Shown here in pieces: positions 52,552 to 63,034 of a stretch of DNA of 64,000 bases. Under the pieces are notes generated by a model. That model made no database searches. It was not told where the DNA came from and was given only the letters and a program-made list of their open reading frames with translations. Source of the DNA: Selaginella moellendorffii (taxonomy: Eukaryota > Streptophyta > Lycopodiopsida > Selaginellales > Selaginellaceae); assembly GCF_000143415.4 (NCBI RefSeq), contig NW_003314300.1, positions 594,825 to 658,824 of the forward strand. The letters are read 5' to 3'. The position numbers and the translations under genes were made by a program. Position 1 is the stretch's first letter, and each line of letters opens with the position of its first letter.

Positions 52552-54540
52552 TCACAACTTGGAGCGGGAGCGAGTAACTTGGAGCAGATCCTTGCGAAGA
52601 ATTTTCCCTGTTGCTGACTTTGGAATCGAGGGTACAAAAGTCACTGCCCGGATCCTCTTATGAGAAGCGACCTGGGATAAAAAGGCAAGAATAAAGATCA
52701 CTGGAGAAAGGAAACTGTGCTTTTTACCTGTCTCGCAATGAAATCCATAACTTCGTCTTTCGAGAGCGATTTTCCTTCTTCGCCGGATCCACGAACAACG
52801 CAGGCGAGAGGAATCTCACCAGCATCATCATCCGGGTACCTGGAAGAATATTTAAAACACGGCGTTGGCAAAAGATAAAGGTAGAAAATGGTGGTGTCTG
52901 CTTACGGAATAACGGCTGCGTCGGCAATGCCTGGATGAGCGAGAAGAAGAGCTTCCAGTTCCGCAGGAGCAACCTGGAACCCTTTGTACTTGATGAGTTC
53001 CTTGAGCCTGTCGACGATGAAGAGGAAGCCATCGTCGTCGAAGTAGCCAATGTCTCCGGTGTGGAGCCAGCCCTCTGGATCGATGGTGGCGGCGGTGGCG
53101 GCAGGATTGTTGAGGTAGCTTTGCATGATGCAAGGGCCTCGCAGCCAGAGCTCGCCTCGAGAGTGTGGAGGCAGTGGCTTGCCCGCATCCACGTCCATGA
53201 CTTTGGCTTCGTGGTTCGCTGTTAGAAGCCCGGCCGAGCCGAATGGAGCTTCTCCACTGGCACCAAGACCAGTTGTCTCAGTCATGCCGTAAGCCTTGAG
53301 TGACAAGAACTTGAAAGTTAGAACCAAAACCAAGGAAAATTCCTGGACAACTCTGATGAACACATGCAAAAGTTCTAAGAACCAAAGAAATTCTTGGACA
53401 ACTCTGATAAACACGAAAAGCGAACCAAAATCATGCAACAGTTCTATGAGCCAAGCAAGGAAAATTGAACAAGAAAACCATGAAGAACGAAGAACGTACC
53501 TGACTAAACTCTTGGATTTGTGGAAACTTTGCTAGAAATGCTTCCAAAGTTTCCTTGGCCAGTGGAGCAGCGCCCGATGCGGCCCTCTTCAAAGAAGATA
53601 GATCGTAGCTTTCCACAGCTGGGTGCTTGAGGAGCGCGACCACGATCGGCGGCACCATGGGCAGACTAGTGATCTTAAATCGCTGGATGCACTGGAGCAT
53701 GTGGAGGAGGTCGAATTTCCTGACCACCACCATCGTCGCGGCGAGATAGATCATCATGCAGCCGCTATAGATGAGCCCGGCGATGTGGAAGAGCGGCAAA
53801 AGGATGAAGGTCACGACCTTGTCATCGTTGTCCTTGGGCTTAGAGGCGAGGATCGAGACCGCGGCGATGAGATTTCCATGAGAGAGCACCACGCCTTTGC
53901 TCGGCCCCGTGGTCCCCGACGAGTAGAGCAGCGCCGCTGGATCGCCCTGCCGGATTCTCACCGCGCTAGGGAATTTTCTCTCATCCACGCCGAGGAGGCT
54001 CTCGAATCGCACGAAGCGTGGATGATCCCGGAAGAATTTGGCGCCGGCATTCTCCCCGTCGAGGATCACCGTAGGGAAACCCTGGTCGTTCTTGCCGATC
54101 TTGGCGATCAGGTCCGGCATCGTCACGACAAATCCCGCCCTGGAATCTCGCAGCTGGCGCTCGATTTCGGCAGCGGTGTTGGCCGGATTGGCCGTGGTCG
54201 CGACGGCGCCGATGGAGAGAATGGCGGCGAAGAGGATCGGGAAATACACCGTGTTGCCGAGCAACAGGAGGACGACATCACCTTGGGAGACTCCGAGAAT
54301 CGATGAGAGGCCCGACGCCACGGATTTGGCGAGGCGCTGGAAATCGCCGCAGTGGATCGTGAAGCCGGTGGTGGAATCGACGAGCAGCGGCGACGAGGAG
54401 TTGGATGGATCGGCGAGAGGCCCCGAGAAGAGCAATGCGGGGAGGCTGTGATGCGTTTGGAGAGGAATCGGGACTGGAGGGAACAAGCTGCGATAGATCC
54501 CGTCCTCTCCATAGCCGCCTTTTACCTCCGCCATAGCCAT
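52552..54540 (-). CDS. 4-coumarate-CoA ligase-like acyl-CoA synthetase, peroxisomal
   Basis: ANL-superfamily enzyme that adenylates a carboxylic acid and transfers it to CoA. Exons (complement): 53500-54540, 52906-53294, 52728-52839, 52552-52671; 553 aa, normal for the family. AMP-binding box [19 protein letters not shown] (about 200-217), [23 protein letters not shown] at the start of exon 2, GELWLRG (in place of GEICIRG of true 4CL), [36 protein letters not shown], and the C-terminal lysine motif [13 protein letters not shown]. The protein ends SRSRSKL: SKL is a canonical peroxisomal targeting signal (PTS1). This points to the 4CL-like/OPC-8:0-CoA-ligase clade (jasmonate or fatty-acid side-chain activation) rather than lignin 4CL. 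Substrate not determinable. Intron 1 (205 bp) contains a short tandem duplication. Confidence 0.92.
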
Positions 54541-55562
54541 AGCCGGGAAAATATGATATGAACTCTAGGTTAGGGTTTTAGCGCATGGATTGTGTCTGGA
54601 AGGAGTGATGGCGGCTCAAGCTCGCGCTGTGGCGCTGTGCTCGCGCGATCGGCAAGAACGCGAGCGCAAGAGATCATCTCAACAGGTACTTGCATTTTCT
54701 TTTGGTGTCTAGAAGATTTCAAACTGTTCTATCAGCTACCAGCAGATCTCGTACCGCAAGCGATGGCGAGAGAGTGTCTTCGAGCTCGCGTTGTGACGAT
54801 TGTCGGCAAGAACGCGAGAGAAAAAGATAATCTCACAGGTGCTTGGCCAGGCTTGTATTTTTCTTTGGTGCTATTTTGCTTGTCTTAGAAGAAGTCAAGC
54901 TGTTCTATCAGCCGTGGCGTGGACTAGCGAATCTCGTGGAAGAAAAAGGCCGTAGGTCTGTCAAGAGTTATTTTTTTCTCTGTGTCGAGCCAAGATCTAA
55001 TTGGCAAATCTTTGATTGTCTGTTTTCTTTGCACGAGCTTGGCGGACGCATGAAGATAGGTATGATTTTTTCGTTTTGGCACTTCATAAGTTCGTCGTTT
55101 CGTGATTTCAGTATTTAACTTCTGTGTCAGATAGAGCTCCCAAATTCTATCGAGCTGCAAACTTTGATTAAGCGAAAGAGAAAGAGGCCGAATGGACCTG
55201 GGAAAATAAAGAAAGGCATCGCGATCGTGCCACACCTGTCGTTTGCCAGAGAAAGACGGGGAGATATGAGAGGAAAAAACTTTTTTGCGGCATTAACATC
55301 TTCTACCAAACGAGACGCTGTCCAGACCCACTTTTGACAAATTTCGCAAAGTCAGCCGAGACACGGCTAGCACTCAATGGTGCTCCGCAAAGATATGGTT
55401 GCAGAAATTATCCAGGTACGAGCGCGCACTCCCTCTATCAACTTGAGAGGAATTTCCTGCTTAAATCTTGCTCACCCATGTTTTTTTCTCTCCAGACAAT
55501 CCGAGTTTGTTGATCCAAAGTTCTATCCCAGCGGGTCTCTCTAGAAGACGAGCGAAAGAAGA
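54541..55562. other. intergenic with ~120-bp imperfect direct repeat
   Basis: Two copies, about 54635-54750 and 54775-54915, share GGCAAGAACGCGAG, GA.AATCTCA.CAGGT.CTTG, TTTTCTTTGGTG and CTGTTCTATCAGC. An ATG at 54608 opens MAAQARAVALCSRDRQERE and ends at a plausible donor CAG|GTACTT, but I find no convincing next exon. The segment may hold a short unannotated transcript or just promoter duplications. 55040-55560 shows nothing further except the 5' leader of the next gene. Confidence 0.45.
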
Positions 55563-55578
55563 ATGGTACGATTCCCTC

Positions 55579-55612
<34 letters not shown>

Positions 55613-57173
55613 TCTTCTGTTTCTATTCAGTACCAGTAGCTTTGTTCTCGGCAAAAGGTATGAGCTATCGCCCGGCTGGACTGCTGTGAACAACGAGAGC
55701 TTGAAAGGGGCTGGAAGCGATGGCGGTTCTAGCTATCGGATTTTAAGAGCTGGGGAGGATCCTATAGTCAGTGACAATGGAAGCTTTAGCTTGGCCTTCT
55801 ACGACCCCCAGGGAACGAACAGATACTTCCTGTGTGTGCTGCTCAACGTTGGGAAATCCAAGCCAGCTCCAGCCTCTCTCGTGGTTCCAATCTGGATTGC
55901 AAACTCCAACTCGTCATTCTCCGGCAAGGCAACTCTGATGCTCACAGGAACGCACAAAAAGTTCATACTTCTCGACTCCACCGGGACTTTGAAGTGGAGC
56001 AGCGGTAGCGTGGTCGGAATCTCCAGCTTGGAGCTCGATGAGACAGGGAACTTGATGCTGATCAGCGAAGATGGCAGCGTTCTCTGGCAGAGCTTCGAGC
56101 ACCCGACGAATGTTCTCGTTCCAGGACAGACTTTGCGGCCGGGAATGTCGATCACAAGCGTCAACTCGAGCTCCCAGCAGCCGGGACCGTTTAGAGGCAC
56201 TATGGAAGCGAGTGGCTTCGTGTTCTACGTTCTTCCAGAGACGGAGCCGACCATGGCCGATATGCTTCGCAAGCCGCAGCCGTATCAGGTGTGGAGCGTC
56301 GGTTCTAGCAGCAGCAGCCTCGAATCCGCCTTGAAGGTTTGCGACTCTTCCAAGGCGGTGATGGCCGTGACAAGCAGCGGCATCGTGATCTCCTACGAGC
56401 GTTCCAGCGGCGGCGAGTGTGGCGGCGATGGGAAATCCTTACAGGTGTATAGAAACGACGAGGATACAGCAGCGGAGACCCAGTACTGGAAGCTCGAGGA
56501 AAATGGCGACTTTGTTCTTCGCGGGTTCCACGAGCGGGAGCAAAACTGGGCGACGGTGTTCGCTCTCTCGACCCGGGCCAACGATTCGTGCAAGCACCCG
56601 ACCGCGTGTGGGAGCTACGGGCTTTGCAACAGCCAGGGGAAATGCCAGTGCGTGGGAAACAAAGAACTGGACGATCACACCTCGCTTTCTTGCGGCGCTC
56701 CGTCCGGCGTCTCGGCCTCTTGCCTCGCGAACGAGGCCGCGAACCACCACTTCGTGAAGATCCCCTCCGCGACTTACTTCTCCAACGCGTTCTCCCGGCC
56801 GGATCTCCGCAGCTCGTCGCTGGAGGATTGCTCCGCCGCGTGCGCGTCCAATTGCTCCTGCGCCGCCGCGTTCTTCAGCCGGCGCGGCGGCGGCGATTGC
56901 TTCCTGGTGGACGAGGTCATGGGCAGCTTGAGCTTGGTAGGGGGCGGCGCTGGAGCGGAGGAGGGGGATTACACGGCGCTGGTGAAGATCCAAAACGCGC
57001 AGCTCATCTCGGCGCCACTGTCCGCTAGCCGGGGGAAGGGTCCGAGCAAATCCGCGCGGACTGCCATCATCTTCCTGGCGGTGCTGTGCGGTGTTCTAGC
57101 GGTGATGCTGGCGGCGGGCGGCTACATTATCAAGATCAAATATCCCCACGCTTACAACAAGATGATGACGTGA
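55563..57173 (+). CDS. G-type lectin receptor-like protein lacking kinase
   Basis: 536 aa, one exon. It has the ectodomain of the neighbouring receptor kinases but stops after the membrane helix. Order: signal peptide about 1-30 (contains a ten-alanine run encoded by a (CAG)n/(GCA)n repeat), bulb lectin about 65-205, EGF-like CKHPTACGSYGLCNSQGKCQC about 343-363, PAN/apple-like region about 385-475 (C..EAANHHF, CSAACASNCSC), transmembrane about 500-523, and a short basic tail IKIKYPHAYNKMMT. No kinase remnant follows in the next 300 bp, so truncation is complete or ancestral. It could act as decoy or co-receptor for the kinase 318 bp downstream, which is inference. A strong inverted repeat lies in its 3' region. 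Confidence 0.9.
55582..55611. repeat. (CAG)n microsatellite inside signal peptide
   Basis: About nine CAG/GCA triplets translate as consecutive Ala within the hydrophobic part of the signal peptide. Length changes would stay in frame and lengthen or shorten the h-region. Confidence 0.9.
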
Positions 57174-57210
57174 TCGACGTGATTTTCAAATTTAAATGTC
57201 AGAATATGCT

Positions 57211-57300
57211 TGTGTCTAGGGGTTTGAGGTGGCAGTCACAAGCTGACATGTCTGATGACGGCACGCGTTTGTGTGACTGCCACGTCAAGCCCTAGACACA
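57211..57300. repeat. inverted repeat with ~30-bp arms (hairpin)
   Basis: Left arm 57211-57240 (TGTGTCTAGGG..GTGGCAGTCACA) and right arm 57270-57300 (TGTGACTGCCACGTCAAG..CTAGACACA) are complementary apart from one bulge and two mismatches, around a 29-base loop. It lies 38 bp after the stop codon of the lectin receptor-like protein, so it would be in its 3' UTR. Candidate explanations: MITE remnant, small-RNA precursor, or mRNA 3' structure. No obvious target duplication flanks it. Confidence 0.85.
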
Positions 57301-57490
57301 GGTGGCAATAATGCCAGATGACATGGCACGAGTGACGTGGCATTCTTTATTACTTGCAGTTCCCGCCGACCTGTGCTTCAAAGGTACTGTGATCAATGAA
57401 TGCCAAAATCGAGGGAGTGAATGCCCTGGCTATTAGGTCAACCAGTCTAGATAGATCCCTTGTTGGATTGGAGGGCGGAAGAAGCCAGCG

Positions 57491-60166
57491 ATGCCGCCAC
57501 CGATTGCGAGTAGAAATCTCCATTCCATCTCCGCCATTCTCCTCCTGCTCTTGGCCGGGCTCACAGGATCGCGGCGAGCAGCGAATGCGAAGAGGTATGA
57601 TCTTCCTCCGGGCTGGATGGGGAACAACACCCGGGGCGCGCTCACTGAGATCCGTCTCTCGGATGGGTCTTTCTATCGGATCCTCAAGGCGCCATTGATC
57701 GGCGGTCAAAGGCATGATCTAGAGGATGTTACCAGCGACAATGGCACATTTGCCCTAGCCTTCTTCCATCTCCACGGTGGCTTCTATCTCGCGGTGGTGC
57801 TCCAGGCCCCTGGCCATGGCGAGATCTCTTCTTCGTCTTCCTCTAGCAGTGCCATTCCAGTGTGGATTGCGAACAGGGGTGGCGCCGTGGATGACAATGC
57901 GACGCTGCTGCTCACTCCCCAGAACGGCAAGATCATCCTCCTCGATTCCTCTCATAACTTCCGGTGGGGGCCAAATTCGGAGGCGATCGCGGGCGTGGAG
58001 CTCTTGGAGTCCGGGAATTTAGGGTTCTTCACGGCACAGGGCGCGGTGGTGTGGCAGAGCTTCGAGCTCCCGCAGGAGGTGATCCTTCCCGGCCAGGCTC
58101 TCAAGCCGGGAATGCAGCTCACAAGCAGCGGCACGAATCGATCCAGCCTCTACACGGCCCAGATCCACGGCGATGGATTGGTCTTGAGCGCTGGAGATCC
58201 CAAGATGATCGTCCCACAGCCCTACTTCGCCTGGAGATTGAAGGAGAAGTGTGATGGATCACCGGCAGTTCTAGTATTCACCGGCGCAGAGATCACACTC
58301 TCCTATCCAGGCGCTTGCCGATCGCTGGCACTCTCCATCCCGCTCAACACCGCCGATCCTATTCTTCTCCCCTTCCTGCGCCTCAATCCAGATGGCGATC
58401 TCGTCGCTTACAAATTCCATCCTCGATCCGCGACCTGGGTGCCCGGATTCCAGCTCTCGGCTCTCCAGCCCGATTCGTGCAAGCTCCCCGACGCGTGTGG
58501 TACCTACGGCATTTGCGAGCTCGGGGGCAAATGCCGGTGCCTGGAAGTCCCACACCGCGGCGGCGAAAGCTACCGCGAGGGCGCGCCGTCAGCTGTACCG
58601 TGCGGTACTGCGCCGCCACTTGGCGCACCGCACGGGCTACCGCAGGCCGACCAATGCGCCGACGAATACGTCAACCACCACTTTTTAAACGTGAGTGGCG
58701 TGAGCTACTTCGCGGTACCGTTGGCGGTACCCGATATGCGCGGCGCGTCGCGCGAGAAGTGTGCCGCGGCGTGCCGCTGGAACTGTAGCTGTGCCGCGCT
58801 GTTCTTTGATAACCGGACTGGGGAGTGTTTCTTCGTGCTGGACGAGATCTTGGGCAGCTTGACGATCGATCCCGCGCGGAGCTCCAGCATGATCGCGATG
58901 CTCAAGTTCTCGAACAGCCGGATCCTCAAGGGGCCGCAGTGGGGCGCTACTTCATCGCCGGCGGGGATGGAGAGAGCAAAGAGGGCGATTCTCATCGCCG
59001 CCGTGGCTGGCGTGACAGGATTCGCGATGATCTCTCTGGCGGTCTGCCTGGTGATCGTGCTCGCGCGGCGGTCGAGATCATCCACCCAAGCGAATCTGGA
59101 GGAGATGGAGCTGGATCTCGTCTTGAGCGGCATCCAGGGGCTGCCACAGCGATTCCAATACTCCGTTCTGGAGGCCGCGACGTGGGGATTCTCCAGGAAG
59201 CTTGGAGCTGGAGGATTTGGCTCGGTCTACGAGGGATTCCTGGAGGATGGCAAGAGAAGCATCGCGGTGAAGAAGCTCGAGGGCGCCAGCGCGCAGGGCG
59301 CGCGGCAATTCATCGCCGAGGTCGCGACCATCGGCAGCATCAGCCACATCAACGTCGTCAAGCTCTGTGGATTCTGCGTGGAGGGATGCCACCGGATGCT
59401 CGTCTACGAGTTCATGCCCAATGGCTCGCTCGATCGCTGGCTCTTCGTCTCGAATCAAACACCGGAGCATCCGCGAGGAGTCCTGAGCTGGGATCGCCGG
59501 GTGGAAATCGCGCTGGGCACTGCTCGCGGGCTGGCCTATCTCCACGAGGAATGCCGCGAGCCCATAATCCACCTGGACGTGAAGCCCCAGAATATCCTCC
59601 TGGATGAACGGTTCGTGGCCAAGGTCGCGGATTTCGGAATGTCCAAGCTGCTGGGCGGCCGCGATGTGAGCCACGTGGTGACGTGCGTGAGGGGGACGCC
59701 TGGTTATTTGGCCCCGGAATGGCTGCTCCATTCCATCGCGACCAAGAAATGCGATGTCTATAGCTTCGGCATGGTTCTCCTGGAGATCATTGGCGGGCGG
59801 AAGAATCTCGAGGTTTCCAGGATGAACAGCGATCTGGCGTGGTACTTCCCGGCGTGGGTCGTGAACGAGGTCAGGGAGGGGCGATTGATGGAGATTGTGG
59901 ACGAGAGGATTAGGGCTCTTGTGAGCGAGAAGGCGGCGGCGCAGATGATCCGGATCGCGCTGTGGTGCGTCCAGGAGAGCGCGGCGTCGCGGCCGACGAT
60001 GCCCGAGATCGTCCAGATGATCGAGGGGCACAGGGATGTGGAGGAGCCGCCCATGGCGTTCCATTTCGCGGTCCAGACAATGGTGGACATCACGGCGTCC
60101 AGGGATTGCTTGTCCATGGCCTATGTCACTCCTCCCAGCTTCGATGTCTCGAGCTTGATCCGGTGA
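57491..60166 (+). CDS. G-type lectin S-receptor-like Ser/Thr kinase (SD2-type), intronless
   Basis: 891 aa, single exon. Signal peptide about 1-33 (hydrophobic AILLLLLAGL), bulb lectin about 75-215, EGF-like CKLPDACGTYGICELGGKCRC about 330-350, PAN-like about 388-470 with CAAACRWNCSCAALF, transmembrane about 497-520, kinase about 565-850. Kinase motifs: GAGGFGSVYEG, IAVKK, HLDVKPQN (non-RD), DFG about 712, GTPGYLAPEW, then CDVYSFGMVLLEIIGG. The C-terminal tail TASRDCLSMAYVTPPSF is nearly identical to that of the 33-36 kb paralogue (TASRESVSMAYVTPPSF), which suggests a conserved juxtaposed docking or phosphorylation tail. Unlike that paralogue it lacks the poly-Gly insert. The start is the first ATG, 317 bp after the previous gene. 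Confidence 0.94.
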   Translation: MPPPIASRNLHSISAILLLLLAGLTGSRRAANAKRYDLPPGWMGNNTRGALTEIRLSDGSFYRILKAPLIGGQRHDLEDVTSDNGTFALAFFHLHGGFYLAVVLQAPGHGEISSSSSSSSAIPVWIANRGGAVDDNATLLLTPQNGKIILLDSSHNFRWGPNSEAIAGVELLESGNLGFFTAQGAVVWQSFELPQEVILPGQALKPGMQLTSSGTNRSSLYTAQIHGDGLVLSAGDPKMIVPQPYFAWRLKEKCDGSPAVLVFTGAEITLSYPGACRSLALSIPLNTADPILLPFLRLNPDGDLVAYKFHPRSATWVPGFQLSALQPDSCKLPDACGTYGICELGGKCRCLEVPHRGGESYREGAPSAVPCGTAPPLGAPHGLPQADQCADEYVNHHFLNVSGVSYFAVPLAVPDMRGASREKCAAACRWNCSCAALFFDNRTGECFFVLDEILGSLTIDPARSSSMIAMLKFSNSRILKGPQWGATSSPAGMERAKRAILIAAVAGVTGFAMISLAVCLVIVLARRSRSSTQANLEEMELDLVLSGIQGLPQRFQYSVLEAATWGFSRKLGAGGFGSVYEGFLEDGKRSIAVKKLEGASAQGARQFIAEVATIGSISHINVVKLCGFCVEGCHRMLVYEFMPNGSLDRWLFVSNQTPEHPRGVLSWDRRVEIALGTARGLAYLHEECREPIIHLDVKPQNILLDERFVAKVADFGMSKLLGGRDVSHVVTCVRGTPGYLAPEWLLHSIATKKCDVYSFGMVLLEIIGGRKNLEVSRMNSDLAWYFPAWVVNEVREGRLMEIVDERIRALVSEKAAAQMIRIALWCVQESAASRPTMPEIVQMIEGHRDVEEPPMAFHFAVQTMVDITASRDCLSMAYVTPPSFDVSSLIR

Positions 60167-60280
60167 GAAGATCATCCAGTAGAGGAAGAAGCATCTTTTT
60201 TTAACACAAGAATATTCTCCTTGGCGCGAGTTGTAAACTCTTAGGGTTCTTCTTTCGGTTCATTAGTAAGCCCTAGTGGA

Positions 60281-62483
60281 ATGGCGCTTGCGATTTCTTC
60301 CGGCCGCGGCAAGGCGATCCAGCTCCAGCCGGTCTCGCACATCGCGTTCGTGGTACGTGACGCTGCTGATTCGGCCAATGTGCTGCTTGTGCGATCGATC
60401 GCTGCTGCCGATCTGGAGCCGGGCGACTCCGAAATCTGGGACCTTCCCTGCTTCGATCTGCCGAGGCTCGGCAAGCGGCAGCAGCTGAGAGGCAGCATTG
60501 ATCATCCACAGCTCGTTTGCAGCGTGGAGGCGGCTCTTCGAGAGGCTGGAGTGAGAAATTTTGCCATTGAGGAGGCTATTGAGAAGGTGAGGTCTACTTT
60601 TTCTTTGCCTTTGTTGGACTTTAGTGTTTGATATGTTGCGTTTTTTCTTCCTCTAGGTGCAAGCGCTGGTGCCTACGCCTTTACATTTTGTCAGCCTTTG
60701 GAAAATTGTTAGAGAGCCAGATTTTGGACCCAGGGCCCCGATACAAACCGTGGTGTTGATCGTGGAAGCACCACGATATGTGTCGTCCTTGGGTGGGTTT
60801 GATCTTTTTGTTTTTCTTTCTTTATCTCTTCATACGAATGTATCTTTCATCCAGGTTCTTGTGAGTGGTTTGATCGTCAGAGAGCGCTGGAGCTGCTTGT
60901 GAATGAGACTCGTGATGCCGAACGCGTCGGTGTTCTCGCTGCTAGTTTTTTCTATCCCTCGTTTCCAAAGGGTACTTGCAGCGATCTTAACTTGGAGTGT
61001 TTCTACCAGGTTTGTCTTGTGATGTTGTTTAAGATTATATGCCATTAACATTGGATGTTTTGGCAGGAGTATCCCCCAGGAGTGTTAGTCATTCCTATGC
61101 TGTCGCGAACTTTGAAGCCTTTTTGCAAAACTAACTTGGTCATAAGCGCACCGACGAGTTCACGGTTTTTAGATGCGGACGTGAACATCAATGATAGTAC
61201 ATTTACTGGACAGGCTTTGATTGTAGATCCTGGTTGCTCAGTTCCGGCATATAACGAGGTATGGATTCTTGTTTTTCGTTTTTCAATTTTCTTTACAAGA
61301 GAACTTTCTGCAGAACAGCTGGTTGCAATCGTTAGATTATTGCCCAAAAAGCTATTTGTTTTTCTAACTCATCACCACCTAGATCACACTGAAGGTCTCC
61401 CCGCTGTTAAACAAGCCAACTCCGGGGCCATCGTCATAGCGCACGAGAAAACACTCAAGAGAATTGGTCCAGGTTTGTGTGAAATCTATTCAAGTGCTCA
61501 TGCAAAATTGTATGAAACAGCTCTTTATGGCATCAAGTATGTATCAGTAACTGGTGGAACGAAGCTACTTATCAGCGGACAACGTTTTGAGATCATTGCC
61601 GCTCCTGTAAGCTGTTTACGTGATCTATTCTTTAGGCAAGCAAGCAAGCTTCATTGTCATGGCAGGGCCACACGGATGGACATCTTTGTTTGTTTCACCT
61701 CGAAACTCGGACTCTTGTCGCTGGCGACCACTGTGTGGGGTATGCATAAGTTTTCCAATCGAGTTTCTAATCGACGAGAACTCTTTGCAGTGAAGGAAGT
61801 TCCATTGTTGACGGCAACTCTGGAGGAAATCTTCATGTAATACACCAGGCTCTTTTATGCTTTTATTCTGATTCTTTTCTCCTTGCGTTTACAGGACTAC
61901 ATGAACACTAGCCATCGCCTGTTGGAGCTCGCGCCTAAGGTAGTGGTGCCGATGCACGGACGGCCCAATCTCTTGCCTTTGCAGCTTCTCAAAGGATACA
62001 TAAAGTGAGTGATCTCTAAAGCAAATTCGCTGGTGGCAACACGTAACTTTGTTTTTTCAGGCATCGGCAAAGCAGGGAAGCTACTATCTTAAAGGCTATC
62101 GAGGCCGGCGCAACGAGTGCGTTCGCCATAGTTTCCAGTGCGTACAAGCAGACAAACATATTGCTCTGGCCAGCAGCGTTGATCAACGTAAAGGTTCACG
62201 TCGACCACCTGCAAAGGCAGCAAAAGCTACCACAGGTATAATTCTCACACCAGCGCTGCTATCGTGTATCGGCTAAACATCTACCGCGTTCTCATCGCAG
62301 GGGTTTCCCGTGGAGAAATTCAAGCGTAGCTGCGGACTCGCTTTCAAAGTGCGATGGTTTGCGAGATTCATCGGTTCGTACGCTTTCCAGCGTAACGCAT
62401 GGAGACTCCTGCTATGCCTTGTCGCGATTTTCTTCGTTTGGTACAAATGGGGCCAGGGATCGGGCGAGGAAGAAGAGTGGTGA
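60281..62483 (+). CDS. metallo-beta-lactamase-fold hydrolase with C-terminal membrane anchor
   Basis: 554 aa, ten exons: 60281-60586, 60657-60792, 60855-61009, 61067-61258, 61319-61606, 61666-61739, 61791-61836, 61895-62004, 62061-62235, 62301-62483. The N-terminal ~250 residues have Nudix/LACTB2-like flavour (HIAFVVRDA, EEAIEKVQALVPTP) without a clear Nudix box. The MBL core follows: THHHLDHTEG (HxHxDH), GHTDGH, GDHCVG and VPMHGRP supply all expected zinc ligands. After a helical region the C-terminus has one hydrophobic helix (AWRLLLCLVAIFFVWYKW) and an acidic end GSGEEEEW, so it looks tail-anchored with the enzyme facing the cytosol. The family includes LACTB2-type nucleases and glyoxalase II-like hydrolases; the substrate is unknown. 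The exon 5 acceptor was set at 61318 because the nearer AG at 61313 breaks frame. Confidence 0.88.
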
Positions 62484-63034
62484 ATCTACCAACTTTGATA
62501 GGTGACTATAAAACTCTCTTATACAGCATGGGACTAATATAATGCTCCTGACAATGTTATAAACAATGTATATACGCAAATTTCTTCCTTCTAGAACAAG
62601 GTGGTGGATCGTCAAAACTCTAAGATATGATAGATTCAATCAGACAAAGAAACTCTAGCTGATACGTGTAACAATGATAAGAGCTGGTCTTGAAAACAAT
62701 GCATATAGCGAGCTTGACTAAGCCTCGTAAAAGCAGGAGCCTCTGCTAGAGTAGAAGTGATACCTGGCATTCCACCAAGGACGCTGCTTTAGACAATGTG
62801 ACGCCATGCTTGAACACCACGCTTGATTTTCCCCTGCGTTGAAGCTTTCCACCGCCCGCTTTTCTTTTCTTTTCTTTTTTTTTTTCTTTCTCCGAAGTAT
62901 TGCTTCGTCAGTAGCTTCTCCAGTCCCTTTATCAAAGCGAGACGTTGATAGCTCTCGACAGAAGAACGCTCGCTCGATCGAAGAAGAACCGTGCCGAAAG
63001 AAAGAAATCTACTTGGCTTTTGCTCGCTGCGACG
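62484..63034. other. intergenic; promoter of peroxidase gene
   Basis: A (TTTTC)n pyrimidine run at about 62863-62892 lies ~145 bp upstream of the peroxidase start. No gene on either strand. Confidence 0.5.
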
